Source: Mikania micrantha (taxonomy: Eukaryota; Streptophyta; Magnoliopsida; Asterales; Asteraceae). Taken from it: DNA of 64,000 bases. The notes beneath the pieces were generated by a model that had not been told where the DNA came from, made no database searches, and was given only the letters and a program-made list of their open reading frames with translations. Every line of letters begins with the position of its first letter. The first letter of the stretch is position 1. Shown one piece after another: positions 34,583 through 47,972 of this stretch. Both the position numbers and the translations under genes were made by a program. The stretch is from the NCBI GenBank assembly GCA_009363875.1, contig CM018681.1, positions 43,404,010-43,468,009 of the forward strand, read 5' to 3'.

Positions 34583-37205
34583 TGTCAGGATCGCAGTCTC
34601 CGGTCACACAACATGCGAGACCTAAATGTCCGGTTTCATACGTACATCCAATAACTTGGATAAAGCAGTTTGTAAAATCAGAGTTGCGGAAGTAAACGTA
34701 GGTTATCAAAACAAATTAACATTTATAAGGAGCGGAAGCATTAACTTAAAAACAGTTTTCAAAATGTAACGTATCAATAGTTGCGGAAGCGATTAAAGAT
34801 GTTTGACAATACATAAGTAACATGATCAAATGAACACAATGTTTAATAGACTAAGACACTTAAACAGATGCATGCGACTCCAGCCTAGCATTCTATTCCT
34901 TGTGCGCGTGCCTTAGTTATCTCAGAAAACATGCGAGTAAAGAGTCAACGCAAAGGTTGGTGAGAGCACAGGTTTGTAATCAGCAGTAAACATCAAAATG
35001 TTTAAAGTAAGTGTTGCAGGTCTACTTTTCAATACAATGCAATATCAATTGATAGCTAGTCAATATGTTTTATATCATATGCGGGTTCGCAACCGAAGCT
35101 AACATGTTGCCTCCCGCCATATCCATCCAAGATATGGCAAATGTTGTTTGGTCAATTATGCACTGTTCCGACCTCCAGTCGGGGTGGCCATATGGCTCGC
35201 AACAGTGGGGCTTGTCAGGCCCAAATAGTACTATTCAGAATTACCACGCTAAGCGCCACGCGCTACTAACGGTTCGAGGTCTGTTTAATGAGGACTTATC
35301 AGTTTGTGGATGAATGCCACACATATGCATATACGATATTAGCATGTACAAAAGAAACCAAAAATGTGTAAGTTGTTCAAAAGTAGTTTGTATGCAATGT
35401 TTTCTCCCCCAAAGGTAGAAAATGTAAAAAGGGGCCGTGAACTCACCTGTTACAGCAGTCCCGGTGTATATGTGTGTTCGCGTCTGCGAAAGCTAGCACC
35501 TGCTAGTATGCACCTATAACCATATAGGTGTGAGTATGTGTTTCGTGGTGTGTCACAATCCATACAACTTCAAGTGTCGGTGTGCTCAACCGAGTGTGTG
35601 TGTTGACTAGTGAGACTCAACGAATCGTTGGTGACACGATTGTTGTGTTTATGTGCCTTGATGCACATAAGACACCAAAATGCATCCTATGACTCTAATC
35701 ACTTAAGTTACCATTTTTAGAAAGTGTGGTTATGAAATCCCATTTCACAAATCAAATCACTCCAGTACGTTTGTAAAACACGTTTATACACTTAAAACAC
35801 AACGTTTGCGCATAAATCACCATTTATGCCGTTTTGCCCAAATAAAGTTTCCTTATTTGGAAAGTATCCGTTTAAAAGCTTGTTTTTACAAAACAAAGTT
35901 TCTAAATATGTTAAAAATCATTTCTAAACATGTTTTAACAATCAAAGTTCATCAAAACACTTTAAAACATCAAAAGCCCTCTTTTGATTTATAAAAGTTT
36001 CCATAAATAGCAAGTTTCTATAAAACCAAGTTTTTGCCAAAATCAAACATCCCAATGTGTTTCTAAACACTTCAATATACATTTAACACCATCTAGGCAT
36101 GTCTAACATGTCTAGATCATCACAAATCCAATACTTGTAACATAAAAGTTTCCTTTTATGGCAAGTGTACCAATACATCATCAAATCAACCAACAACTCA
36201 ACCAAACTCAAATCTAACATTCTAATACTATCAAATCAGTAAATCTATGATATCTAAACAACAAATCACCAACGCATTCGAACACAATGCTAAACGGAGT
36301 TGCATGTGGGTTTTTACCCATTGCATGTACGATCTAACACTAGATAAACATAAGGAACTACCTTAGATGCTAGATTCCAATGGAAATAGTAGCTGATGAT
36401 AAAGAATCAGTGGTTGATGGTCGTTCTTGGCTTCTTTGCTCCTTCTCCAAGTTCCAAGCACTCCAAATCTCCAAGAAGAATGAGGGAATGGTTTAGGATT
36501 GGCTTACCAGGGTTTAAGGTGAGTTTAGCAGAGAGTTTAGTCGAGATATGGTGTACCAGTTCGAAGGAAAACAAGAGAAAACCGATTGAAAGACTGTGGG
36601 GTTGAATTTATAAAAATTTTGATCTGCATGGCCTACGCGTACCGCGAAGGCCGATCAAAAGTTTTCATCGCGTACCGCGATGAGATTCGGGAGTCTCGAC
36701 TCCCGGTTTTCGTCGCGTATCGCGGAGCCTTTCGCGATGGGGTTGTCGCGTACCGTGACGGGTCCCATTTCTTGTTTTTCGATTTCGTTGATAAGACTTC
36801 GCTCGTTCTCGATCCCTAACGCTTATTCTAAACATCTAATACATGTTTAACATATAATCACAAAGTAGCACATAAGTTTGATCACCAACGTTTGTGAGAC
36901 TCGTGTGTGTGTTTCGATAATTCCTTGAATTATCTTTGATAGTTCGTGTTCGTTGGTACGAACCGTTTGCATGCTTGATTAACCATAATCAACGTGTATT
37001 TGCACAATCCAATCATGTTTGTGTTTGTGTTTGCCACAAAAACCAATGTGCAATGTACGATTCGATAGTTCCTCGAACTATCGTTTCGTTGTTGTGTGTG
37101 TTTGACTCATCTAATTAAACATAATTAAATGAAATGTAACAAGTATGAATGTGAAATGTAAGAAATGTAAGAGTCGCAATTTACCTGAAATTGTCGGGTG
37201 TCACA
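34583..37205 (-). repeat. Element 4 5' LTR (2623 bp), shortened U5 end
   Basis: Direct repeat of 26870-29501. It lacks the 51-bp U5 end present in the 3' LTR and in LTR3. The end here (CCTGACA) still looks like a legal LTR end and abuts the primer site. CATGCA boxes lie at 36301 and 36322. Four palindromes at about 36631-36760 precede a TATA box at 36605-36612. Confidence 0.92.
36605..36612 (-). promoter_or_regulatory. TATA box of element 4 5' LTR
   Basis: Minus-strand tataaatt about 20 bp downstream of the last palindrome. It is the expected promoter of element 4. Confidence 0.6.
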
Positions 37206-37210
37206 GGATA

Positions 37211-38099
37211 CATGTTAGGATGATTTGGCATGGGAAAAATGATGATATTGTTCATGTCTGACCATGCATGGTGATTTTAGTTATGATTAACTAATTTGAG
37301 GCTGATAATAGGCATATAAACAATTTAAAATAGTTAATTTTGATTAAGATGTGTTTTATAGTGAACTTTCCATAAAAGAAAACTTTATTTGGGGATTTTC
37401 ATAAACATGAGTTATTGAACATGTTTTGAGAATAATAGATGATTTAAAATGCCATGTTATGATAATAGGAAAGTTTTTTCTTTATTATTGGTGCTAAAAA
37501 TGATAAATGTAGTAACTTACTAAAAATAGTAACTTCAAAAGGAGTTTGTACTTAATTGATAACATAGGATAATGTGTTAAGCGATAACATGATCATTTAC
37601 GGGAATAAGCATGCTTAGAATGATAAAATGTAATTTTTATGTGAACTTGCTAGAAATAGAAACTTGCCTAAAATAGAAACTTACTAAAAGTAGAAAGCTG
37701 CAAAAAATGGAAGCTTACTATAAATAGTAAGTTGTTCATTGAACGTGACATATGGGTTTACATGTAATACTTAATAAATGACGAACATTAAGCAACGATA
37801 ATAAACTAAACGAGTCACCAATAGGTCGTCGAGTCGACATGGTTAATCTTGGTCAAACTAGGACAAACAAGGTCAAACCTGGTCAAACACGAGCAAACAC
37901 AACAACTTGGAGTTGTTGGGCACAAACATGGACACGAACTTATATATCCATTGTGCAACTTTTATAACTATGTTGGGATATTAATGATATATCCACGTAT
38001 TTTATGTATATAAAGATGTTCTATATGACTAGTGCTTCTAATCCTGCCACGTCACACCCAACGGCTTGACGCCGAAAGTGGTAATTTGGAGGTGTGACA
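37211..38099 (+). repeat. LTR6 fragment 3 (3' end)
   Basis: Continuation of LTR6 after element 4. It shows the AT-rich hairpin series, GGTCAAAC repeats (about 37848-37905) and the conserved end (ttctatatgac ... ggaggtgtgaca). Compared with element 2, about 0.7-0.8 kb including the putative leader intron and the CCGCTGCA boxes is missing near 37940-38015. It ends at 38099 with no primer site, so LTR6 is a 3' or solo LTR. Confidence 0.75.
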
Positions 38100-39022
38100 T
38101 GTAGAAATAGTATTGATGAAATACCAAGTAGTATCGACAGCCTTATGTGTAATCCCTAGGGTTTTCGTTTAAATTCGTATTAATGTAATCGTGTTCGAGT
38201 TATAATAAAAAAACAAAGTTTGGGAACATTCTTTGAAATTCTTGGATATGCATAGCAATTTATTTTACAAAATAGACTTTATTAATTAAAATATGAAATT
38301 CTAAGTAAAACATTTATAAATGTTGAAAGACTAATATATATATATATATTAGTATATATATAATATAAGCATTAAACAAAATATAAATAATAATAATCAT
38401 AATAATAATAATAATAACAACAATAATAATAATAATAATTTGTTATAACTAATTATTTAATTAAAATAATAACATATGTAAAGAGAGAAATATTAAAGTA
38501 GTAAAAATTATTTAGTTTAATACATCTTATAAACTTTATTTACATAAAATGTTAACTAGACAAACTGGGAGGGTAAAAAGTGTAAATTATAAAACACACA
38601 TCTTAGTTATAAAACATTAACACAAATTTGACCTAATAGGGGAACATGAAGGGCTGGAAATGAACATCCCAACACTTTACCATCTTCCTCACCCATGTTC
38701 AACGAAACCCGACCCATAACCCGGATTACAACCCAAGCTTCGTTCTCGTTCGATTACAGCTAATGACTGCCCAAAAATAGTAATTTTTGAAAGGATTCAA
38801 ACGTGTATAGGTATACTAATCAACAATTAATCCGATTGATTTGAAATTTCGTGATTTCACCATTCCAAATGTATTCGTTCTAACCGAGTATAGAACTCAA
38901 AGTGAACGAGTATAAAAACTGAATCAATACAACCCATTTGGCCCTTTACTCCATTCGAACTTGTTTTATGTAATGATTAAACTCAATAACCAGCTTAGTG
39001 TATTATATTGATAGAGAATTAC
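38100..39022. other. AT-rich spacer without gene
   Basis: No coding potential. It includes a TA-rich microsatellite (about 38334-38365) and an AAT/AAC-type microsatellite (about 38384-38440). The last roughly 54 bp (from 38969, tgtaatg) may be the far end of the element 8 LTR, since they join 60565 once the solo LTR is removed. It ends with the attac target duplication (39018-39022). Confidence 0.6.
38334..38440. repeat. TA and AAT microsatellites
   Basis: Alternating TA tract near 38334-38365, followed by imperfect AAT/AAC triplets to about 38440. Confidence 0.85.
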
Positions 39023-40045
39023 TGTAACATCACTGTATTTCAGGTTGTCCGTACATATGTACTTGTACTGTTACGACCTGGCATTATAATTATTAATGAT
39101 AATGAATTATTGGAAGATATTATTGATAGTTGGTATACATACTGAGAACATATTATTATATGCATAAACCATGGGAAGTTTGGTTGAAACACAACTAAGC
39201 AGAACCAGAGAGTTTATTACAGTTATATTTCAGATAATATGAATTGTTGATTCGGAATGGAAAGGAATTAGGATTTTTTTATTGTTTGGTTGCTAAACAT
39301 AGTCAAGGACACATGGTAATGGTTTATCGAAATAGTGGTGGGACGGTGGCTGGGGCAGTTGCGATTGACCCCTACATATGCACTATACATATGCATATTT
39401 TGGTCTATCACAGAAGTGTCAGTGATATGGTTTAGTGGGTTTTGGATTGGGATTTATAATATTAAAGATAATAAAATAATGGAAGCATTATTAAAGATAA
39501 GTACTCGATGGTGAGGTGACGAATATAATTTAAACTCGAATATTAATTCAGAAATATTAACTTAATAATGTATTCGCGTGGGTGACGATTCACACGAATA
39601 GAATTATTAAGAACCATATTCTGAAACGATGTTCCGTAAATCGTAAATCAAATTGAAATACGATACGAGCTTCGGAAAGGTGACGATCTTTACGAATACG
39701 TACGTAAGTAACGCGTTTCGACGAGATAACGAAATAATATCTAACGATACTAAATTAATAAATAGAAACTAATAACGTTTATTAGGAATCACAACCTAAA
39801 AACAAATTCGAGCAAATTATTTATTAAATAAATAATTTAACGAAAATGAAAACGAAAATGTTTTATGAAACAATTTTATTCGAAATCGTTTTATGAAACA
39901 ACATTAATTAAAATCATTTTATTTAAAATGTAACATAATTATTTAAACGTCTCATGTTTAAATATCTATTTACGAGAAAAACCGAACGTTTCTATAATTC
40001 TTATCGCGATAAAGATGAGACCGAGCACGTAGGGACGAGACGTGG

Positions 40046-40054
40046 TATAAGAAA
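40046..40054 (+). promoter_or_regulatory. TATA-like box of the 39023 solo LTR
   Basis: tataagaaa followed by a CT-rich region, at the position expected from the related LTRs. Confidence 0.4.
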
Positions 40055-41856
40055 GAGGATTCCCTCTTTCTTCTTCATTTCCACTAACAAATCTTCTCTC
40101 ACTAGCTTCAAAATTCGTCACCTACATTCTCTCACACTTCTCTCTTTATCTTCTTCAATTCTTGACGAAATCACCGCGTTATCGAGTTGAACGAGAAGAT
40201 ACAAAGAAATCAAACTTTTTGCCAACATATAGAGGTAAATCTCGAGTTTTGTTTCGGTTTCTTACACTAACAACAAACAGATTCATGCTTTTGTGTTTAA
40301 ACGAATTCTACACATTAAAAACTTTAAAATGAATGGGTGTAAACGAGTAGATGTAGGTGATTACACTTGCAACATATTAGATTCGAAGAAGAAGATGATG
40401 ATGATGATGGAGCTGGTTCGCCACGCAGCAGGTAGCCGAATCCTGTGATACCCGTGGTCGAACCTTTCTTCCAACCTGATCGTCACATATTCGAGCGAAT
40501 CTTAGATGGGCCAGACCTGGGAGCTACGAACCATCCTTCTTGGACGAACCTTCACATGCTAGACGAACCTAAATTCTGGCCGAACCCAATTAGAGTGGCC
40601 GAACCTTATGCACCACCGAACCACCAGTTGCAGCGAACCTCTTCCATGCATACCCTAGCTAGGCGAACCTATCCTTTTTCAGCCGAACCTTGCGTGGATA
40701 AATTTTCTGATGGCCGAACCTGCATGGCACCATGCGAACCCTACATGGCGATCCTTCAGCTAGTAGAGAACCTATGTCTTGTGTTGGCCGAACCTGGGCC
40801 AGGCCTGCATGTGGCGAACCTCTATGTGCCGAACCCTACCCTCTTTTGGCTGAACCTTAGAGTATCACGAACCTGCATCCAACAAACCTTTGGCTAGCCG
40901 AAGCTATCACCTTGGGCCGAACTTTGGGATTTGATTCCTACTTTGAGCAGCGAACTTAAGGATTTTGGATGGGATTGGAGCTATTAAACTTAAACCCTTC
41001 AATTAAAGGTTAATAGTGGATGAAAAATTAAAAATAATGGCGTAAACCAATAATGCATGAAAATCTAGGAGTTGTCACCTTTTTATAATAAATGTAATCT
41101 TAAACATTGAGATTTTATATGATGAATATTTATATGTAATTAATTAAGTTTGATCTCTTAAACTTAGATTGAAATTTCATCAATTTGAATTTTATCATGG
41201 CAAACTAATTAAAAGTGCATGCAAAGGTGGGTATAGATATATGCATGACAAGGGTTTACATCCTTGAATGTATATATATATAGTTTATAATGATGAAATT
41301 AGTTGATCATATGTGTATGTATTGATATGTATATGACTTAGGTCATTACTTTGTAGTATACATGTCTATAGGAACACATATATTACATCACAACTAGTTA
41401 TCATCATAGAGTGATTTAAAACTATCAAATTTAAATTACATCCTAAAGATGATTACTATAAAATATTGAGTGATTATTTTAACTTCGATGAAATAAATTA
41501 AGTGAATGAAACACGTAAGAAATTAAAGTAAACACTCATGGTCACTTAATCGAGACAAAACGCATACACTTATGAATATGAAACACACGATAATTACAGG
41601 TTGTTGAGTTGTTTTGATTCACTTACGTGAGCGCGCATACTACAAGAACATTGATTCTAAGGACTCAGGTGAGTTCTCATAACCTCCTTTTAAAACCGTT
41701 TTGTTTTTAAATTCGGAGGTGGAACATGTATACCAGTTTAAATATTATTTTGATAACACATGGGTGACACCTGGATTATCAATATGATATTCATATTAAT
41801 GGATTATTATGGATTATGGATTGAGATTAATTATTATGGATTATTATTATTATTAT

Positions 41857-42401
41857 TGTAGATTTGGTGAATCTGATCAGGATCGAATCCCGAAGTTCTA
41901 TGAACAATCAAACACGTGCGGAATCCATGTTTAATCTCTAAAGAATCAAAAAAGAACAAGTAATTTCATAAACACCTTCTTGTATTAATCAATCAATTGA
42001 TTACAAATCTTTCACACAGAAAGTTTCTCACACAGAGAATACACACTCAGTTCACTCAGAATTTCCAAGAGTTTTCTAGAAAATCAGACAAACCTTCTAT
42101 ATAAACACAGCTTCTGTCAGCCGAACCTATCATTAGCCGAACCTCTAGGTTCGCCAGCCGAACCTTGAGGTTCGCTTGGCGAACCTAGGTTTCCAAACCT
42201 ATAGGTTTGCCGAACATTTACAAGGTTGTAGGTTCGCCAAACCTATCAAACAAATACGTTCGCCGAACCTGCCTAGGTTCGCCAAACCTGCCTAGGTTCG
42301 TGGGCCAGACGAAACTAAGCACAACCTAAACACACGAACCTATACACACTTAATATAATTTACAATTTTTAATAGCAAACTATTACAAATATGCACTAAC
42401 A
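41857..42401 (-). repeat. Element 7 3' LTR (545 bp)
   Basis: Bounded TG...CA on the plus strand (tgtagattt to cactaaca). A TATA box lies at 42098-42104 (minus). Upstream of it, 42117-42320 is packed with CGAACCT/AGGTTCG in both orientations, forming palindromes such as cgaacctaggtt. It differs from the 5' LTR by repeat-number changes. Confidence 0.9.
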
Positions 42402-42414
42402 AACTCCCCCTTAA
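42402..42414 (-). other. Polypurine tract of element 7
   Basis: Minus-strand ttaagggggagtt directly upstream of the 3' LTR, typical of Copia elements. Confidence 0.85.
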
Positions 42415-42434
42415 TAGTTGCTATCAAAAAATAT

Positions 42435-45400
42435 TCAGTCTTTATCTTCAGCTTTGTCGTCAGCTTTATCTTTCACTCCACTTGTTTCACCAACGTTATC
42501 CACCGCTCGTATCACAACCGAACGAGGAATTTTTGCTAATCTCTCAGCCTCCAACTTGGCATCCCTTTCATCTCTTTCCTTCTGAATTTTCATCAACTCA
42601 ACATATAGATAGTTCACATATTCCCAATTGCATCCTGAATGTATACCCAGAGTGTAACACATTCTAGCAATGGTCTGAAACTGAACTGCTATATCTTTGT
42701 AGCTTATGCCAACATCATGATAACCATCAGCTGCAAAAATCTCATCCATGTTAAGTAAATCAATATCATCCTTTGAACAGTTAACAATCCACACAGGATC
42801 TAACAATCTGATTACTCTCCATTGATCTTCTTGTTTCAACAGAATCATGGCTTCAGCTGTATTCTCATCAAAAAACCAGAATTTGAAGTATTGATTCCAA
42901 TTATGTTCTATCATTATCAACATTGGTCTCTTAAATACATTTGGCTTGGCATAACCGTGTATCTTGTCTCCCACTTGACGAGATAACAAACTCCATCCAG
43001 ACTTAGCTTCTTTCTTCAACAACTTCTGAAAAGTTTCATTGTGTTTTGTCTGGATAGGCTTGATAATCTTCAGTCTAGCCAATGTCATGCATTCAAAAGA
43101 TGGTAAACTCATCAAGTCTAAAGCTTTGCCAAAATACTGACATCCATCTATACGCTTCACCACTAGCACCCTTTATCTGCAAGACTTCCCGGAATATTAT
43201 GAAAGTAACCATAACTAACAATTCTTCCAATCATCTTCAACTTGGATCCAATCTTGAATCTTTTGAATTGTTTAGTTTGCTTGTCTTGAAATTTTTCGTC
43301 TATTACTTCAATCATTTGTTTGAAGATATATAAATGATCAACAATGTATTTCATTTCATCTTGACTTTCTATCCAGAAATCCATGTTTGTCTTCTCTTTA
43401 ACAGAAGCCAATGAAGTTCTTGACACACTTCTAAGTTCAAAAATCTTCTTCAAGGTATTCATGTTATACAAGTCTTCATCTATTATATCATCAACCTCAT
43501 ATTCGAATAAATCCAATTCATCATCTTTCTCAAAATCAAAGATTTGATCAGCATCAATATCAAACATGTCATTAAAATATTTTGCTGAGTAACCTCCATC
43601 TATTTCACCTTCTTCTAGATCTTTATCAGCTGAAATCTCAACAATCACTCTCTGCAAGTCAATATCAGAATGTAGTTAAAACAAATCAAGAAATGTGGGC
43701 AAAGAGTAATCAATAATCTTCTCAGGATTTTCTATTGCATCCAACTCTTCAAATTCAACATCATTACAATCTTCGGTCCTATCTGAAGAAACAGCACTAA
43801 CAGGAGTAACATCTACAATAATCTTTGAAGAATCATACAAAACCATAGCTCCAGTCACAGAGTTTAGCTCACCAGATCCACTAACACCACCAACATCACC
43901 ATCACCATCCTCATCCTCATCATGAACATTTAAGTTCGGATGTTCATCCATATCAGAATCACCATAGTCTAACTTCTCCTCTTTTTCTTCTTCTTCATCA
44001 TCATCTACATTCACATACACTTTCTCAGGACCCGAAGCTTCAACATGAAAATCTTGAACTTTCAGCTCATCAATCTTCTGCCTTAAATCACTGTTCTGAT
44101 TTTGCAGCTCTACAATATCAACATTTTGAATTTCAATCATGGATTCCGAAGAAGCAATCCTTTCATTCAACACTTTCTTCTCAGCTATATCTTCCTCCCT
44201 CCATTTCATCAGCTGAGCAATTTGAGCTTTCATCTCATCTAACTCAGTTGTTCCTAATGAAGATGGTTGATCAGCTTTAACTTTCTCTTTCTCCATCTTA
44301 TAAAGATCTAACTCTTTTGACAGCATTGAAAGTCTTCTTCTGAGCTCTGTGTCATGATAAGTAAAATCCATACCCAAATCATCTAAATTATCATTTAGCC
44401 CTTTTGAAACAAAATCATCCTGAAATAGAGTTTCCGGCAACGATGTAGTCACTGGAGTAGAATCTATAAATGATGGTACAAATGAAGCAACGTTCACATA
44501 TTCAGGAGTTTGCCCTAAGCCTCCTGTAACTGTAGAAATAGGTACTAACTCAGGAGAAGCAGAAATTGTAGCAGTTGAAGATGAAACATGAACTGCAGCA
44601 ATTGAAGAAGATGTGATAATAGGAACTGAAGAAGATGTAACAGTAGAAGTTACAACTGATGAAGATACTATAATCTTAGGTGCTTTGTTCTTCTTCTTGG
44701 CATGTGGACCTTTTGCCATTCTCTTCTTCTTCTTAGGCCTAGAAAATTCAGGCTCTACAGAAACAAAATTAGGATCTTCTCTTTCTTCCCGAGCTTCCTC
44801 TGTTTGTTCAGAAGCAGGCCTTTTCTTCAATCTCCTTACCATATGATTGCCAACCAGTACAGTCTCAAACTCAGACTCTGTATCAGGTGACACTTCACCT
44901 TCATCTTCACCTTCTACACCAGCAGGTTCACCCTGTTGCTCTGGAAACACAACTTGAACAGGTTCCTGTGTACTTGGTTCTTGAGAAGATTGACCTTGTT
45001 GTTGAGATCTGGAAGATTGACCAGTAGACTTCCTTGATTGCTGTCTTGGAGGAGGAGGTGGTGGTTGTTCCTGATTATCATCATCATCATCATCATCAAA
45101 CTCTTCATTATCAGACTCAGACTCTGCATGTCTCCATCTATCATGCTCATATGCTAAATAATTAGCCTTGGCACAGTGACCAATCAAATCTTTCTCTAAT
45201 ACAACATCTCTACTCTTCTGGTACACCCTGACCTGACCAAGACTTGAGTCAGTCATATATTTGAGCTTTAGAAGATCAGTAGCATCCCTAGGCAATATCT
45301 GCTCTGGCATCCTCTCATCAATCAACATCTGAAAAAAGCGAGGATACATATAGAATCTATCCTTGGCTTTAGTAATGTTGTCAGACATGTATCGGAAAAT

Positions 45401-45931
45401 CATCGCAGAGAAATTGAACGGTTTGTTCAAGATCAATGCTACCATGGCCGACCTCATAAGATCCCTCAGCTCATTAAAAGTACCTTTCCTCATGCTCAAA
45501 CAGTGTAACAGAACATGAGCCAGTAGCTTATACTGCAAAGGAAGTTTGCCTTCTTGATGGAAGTAACATTGTAAGCTCCAAAATATCTGATCCTTAGAAA
45601 ACAGCCTTTGATGCACCTCTCTAGTATGAGTGTCATACCAGCAGGTCTCCACCTAACTGTAACACCCGATAGATATCAGCCTCAGAAACACGAATTGCTT
45701 GTCCAAGCACATTTGCTTCTATGACATACTCTTCATCAACAGAAATCAGTCTCGCAGACTCCCAGAAACTCTGTATATGAGATCTATATATTTGTCAAGA
45801 ATTGGAGATGGCATGGTAAATCCGAGATCGTCGCAGAAACTCGATCATCGGCCGAAAATCTTTGTTGTTCCTGGTTGTAGGATCTAGGTAGGCACACAAG
45901 TTGTGCTTGCTCCGAATGTCAGATTCGCCAT
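42435..45931 (-). pseudogene. Extra ORF downstream of Copia pol (env-like position), broken
   Basis: About 1150 codons on the pol strand. The probable start is ATG 45931 (MANLTFG). Segments are 45931-45653 (frameshifted, with a stop), 45652-43676 (658 codons), 43657-43163 (same frame, after one TAA) and 43169-42435 (shifted frame). The 658-codon part has a conserved-looking N-terminal region (HCLSMRKG, FNFS, FYMYPRF), poly-Asp 186-192, poly-Pro 197-202, a lysine-rich PKKKKR-type cluster 306-323, a Ser/Thr-rich stretch 330-375, probable coiled coils 435-460 and 471-532, and an acidic patch 550-575. I see no signal peptide or membrane segment. Its position matches the env-like ORF of SIRE elements, but the lysine cluster suggests nuclear targeting. 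Its function is unknown. Confidence 0.75.
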
Positions 45932-47972
45932 TTCTACAATAAAAAAACAGAATTAAAACAAAAAATTTAAACAAATTTACAAAAATAAAAAAAATCAAAA
46001 AAAATTTCTTTGTGTTGAACACCAGCGAACCTTTCCCTGAAACGAACCTAATTCTAGATGAACCTGTATTGTTCAGACAAACCTATTTACTTTGAACGAA
46101 CCTTCTGATGAACAAACCATTTGAATGAACGAACCTTATGAATGAACGAACCTTCAATGACCGAACCTTCATTGAACGAACCTTCGTATCAAACGAACCT
46201 GTTGGTCAAACGAACCTTGACCAACAAGGTTCGGTTCTTTTGAAATTCAGAGGTTCATTCAGCGAACCTTGTTCATCCAGCGAACCTTTCTCTTTTCAAA
46301 ATCAAATTTTCAAATCATCGAAATCACTGAAAAAGATTACATTCCAAGGTTCGAAACTCAACGATGAACAACTTTAATGAAAACAATTTTTCCAGAAATT
46401 AGATTTTAATAGATTTTAAACCAAACACACAAGGTTTGACTAAAAATCCTAAAAACCAGTCATTTCTCCTAATCTAGCCGGTCAAAATCAAAGATCTATA
46501 CCTAAAAATGTTCACAAATCAAATCCGAGTCTAATGATGTAAAGCAAAAAGCTTCGGAGGCTCAAGATCAAAAATCCAAAAATTTATTATTGCAGGTTCG
46601 TCTCTGTCAAAATGATGAAAGTGACGAACCTCAATCACGAACCTGATTTATATATATGCGAACCTTTTTGACCGAACCTATTTGACGAACCTAGACAACG
46701 AACCTGTTGGACTAACCTTCTCACAAACCTTTTTCAGGCGAACCTTTTGAGAAATTTGATTTTTATTTAAAAATTTCAAAACAAATCCATGTTTAAATGT
46801 TTCAAAGTCAAACAAATAATCAAAAATTATTGATTTAACATCATATTAAAACAAAAATCTTTTTGTAATTTTTCAAATTTTTTAGAACAAATAAAATACA
46901 AATTAAACAAATCTAACTAAACTAAAAAATCAACTCTTTTTGTTTGAGAAAGATCCAGACATAAGATCATATTGTTTTACAATTATCAACACATCTGATT
47001 GAATTAATGAATATATTTATTAGCAAATTACAATTCTAAGATGATTGTCAGTATTCTTATCCTCTTTAAGTTTAATTACTTAGTTAAGATGTAAATTAAA
47101 ACAAAATCATCAAATACCTTATAATATTCATTTGCTTGAACACATCCCCGGTTTGTGAATAACTAATCAAACATAAATGTTTTTGAAACTTGTTACTTCA
47201 ATTTTAACTAGCTTGATCATGCAAAAATAAAGCAGAATTTCTTTTTGAAAATAACAAAACATAAAACAATTTGAATTTGTGCAAATACTTAGAATCAAGG
47301 TTGATACTTACGTATGCTCAAATGATCCAAAAAAATGAACTAAAAAATAATTTAAGATTAAACTTTTAACAATCAGTTCGATATATTCATATACGCAGAG
47401 ATTGTCCAAATCTTAATCAGAACCAAGAAAACGAATTTGAATTATTTAAAGCTATAACAATCAGGTCGATACGTAAATACACACAAAGAATGTTTCAGCT
47501 TTAAACTAAAATAAAAGAAAAGCAAAATTAGAATTTCTTTTGAAAATTAAACACATGATCAAAACCAGTTAATTGCTTTTTGTTCAAGAAACATTTTGTA
47601 AGAAAAATTATAACTCATTCAGGACAAAACTAAGTACTGCATTCTAAGCATCTGTTTCTTATAAAGCATAATCAATCTTTTTTTTAACTTCATCTTAACT
47701 AAGTTATAAACCTACTAACACATCATACTTAGTAATTGTAACTGCTCTTTATGTTTAAATTCTTTATGATACAAACGTGCTTTCAATAGCAAACAATGTG
47801 CTATCATTTCTCACTTGGTTGAATCAATTTCTCAGAATTTTCAATTTTTTAATGTTTTTGTGTTTTTGATTTTTCAAATGTTTTGTATTTTTCAAAATTT
47901 TCTCCCCCTAAAAACTAAAACACAAAAAAATAACAAGAAAAAAATATCTGATGTTAATTCAATAAAAATTGA
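45932..47972 (-). other. Spacer between pol and extra ORF of element 7
   Basis: About 2 kb, very AT-rich, without an ORF of note. Two clusters of CGAACCT (about 46020-46330 and 46590-46745) recur every 15-30 bp, the same motif as in the LTR and leader. The rest (46750-47970) is low-complexity A/T. Confidence 0.7.

Larger units (their letters stand above)
26819..37205 (-). mobile_element. Element 4: complete Tekay-type Ty3/gypsy element (type B LTRs)
   Basis: Full-length minus-strand element of 10.4 kb: 5' LTR 34583-37205, primer site 34567-34579, gag, pol, polypurine tract, 3' LTR 26819-29501. It is flanked by a perfect ggata duplication (26814-26818 and 37206-37210), inside LTR6. The LTRs are about 98% identical by eye, but 51 bp at the outer end of the 3' LTR (26819-26869) are absent from the 5' LTR next to the primer site. 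The coding region has several stops and frameshifts. Confidence 0.94.

Noticed and set aside
40445..40897. 150-codon plus-strand ORF
   Set aside because: Composed of the CGAACCT array inside an LTR; no domain and no sign of codon constraint. Kept only as an observation.
41852..41856. Target duplication for element 7
   Set aside because: Left flank attat and right flank aggtc do not match; the left flank is an ATT microsatellite that may have changed.
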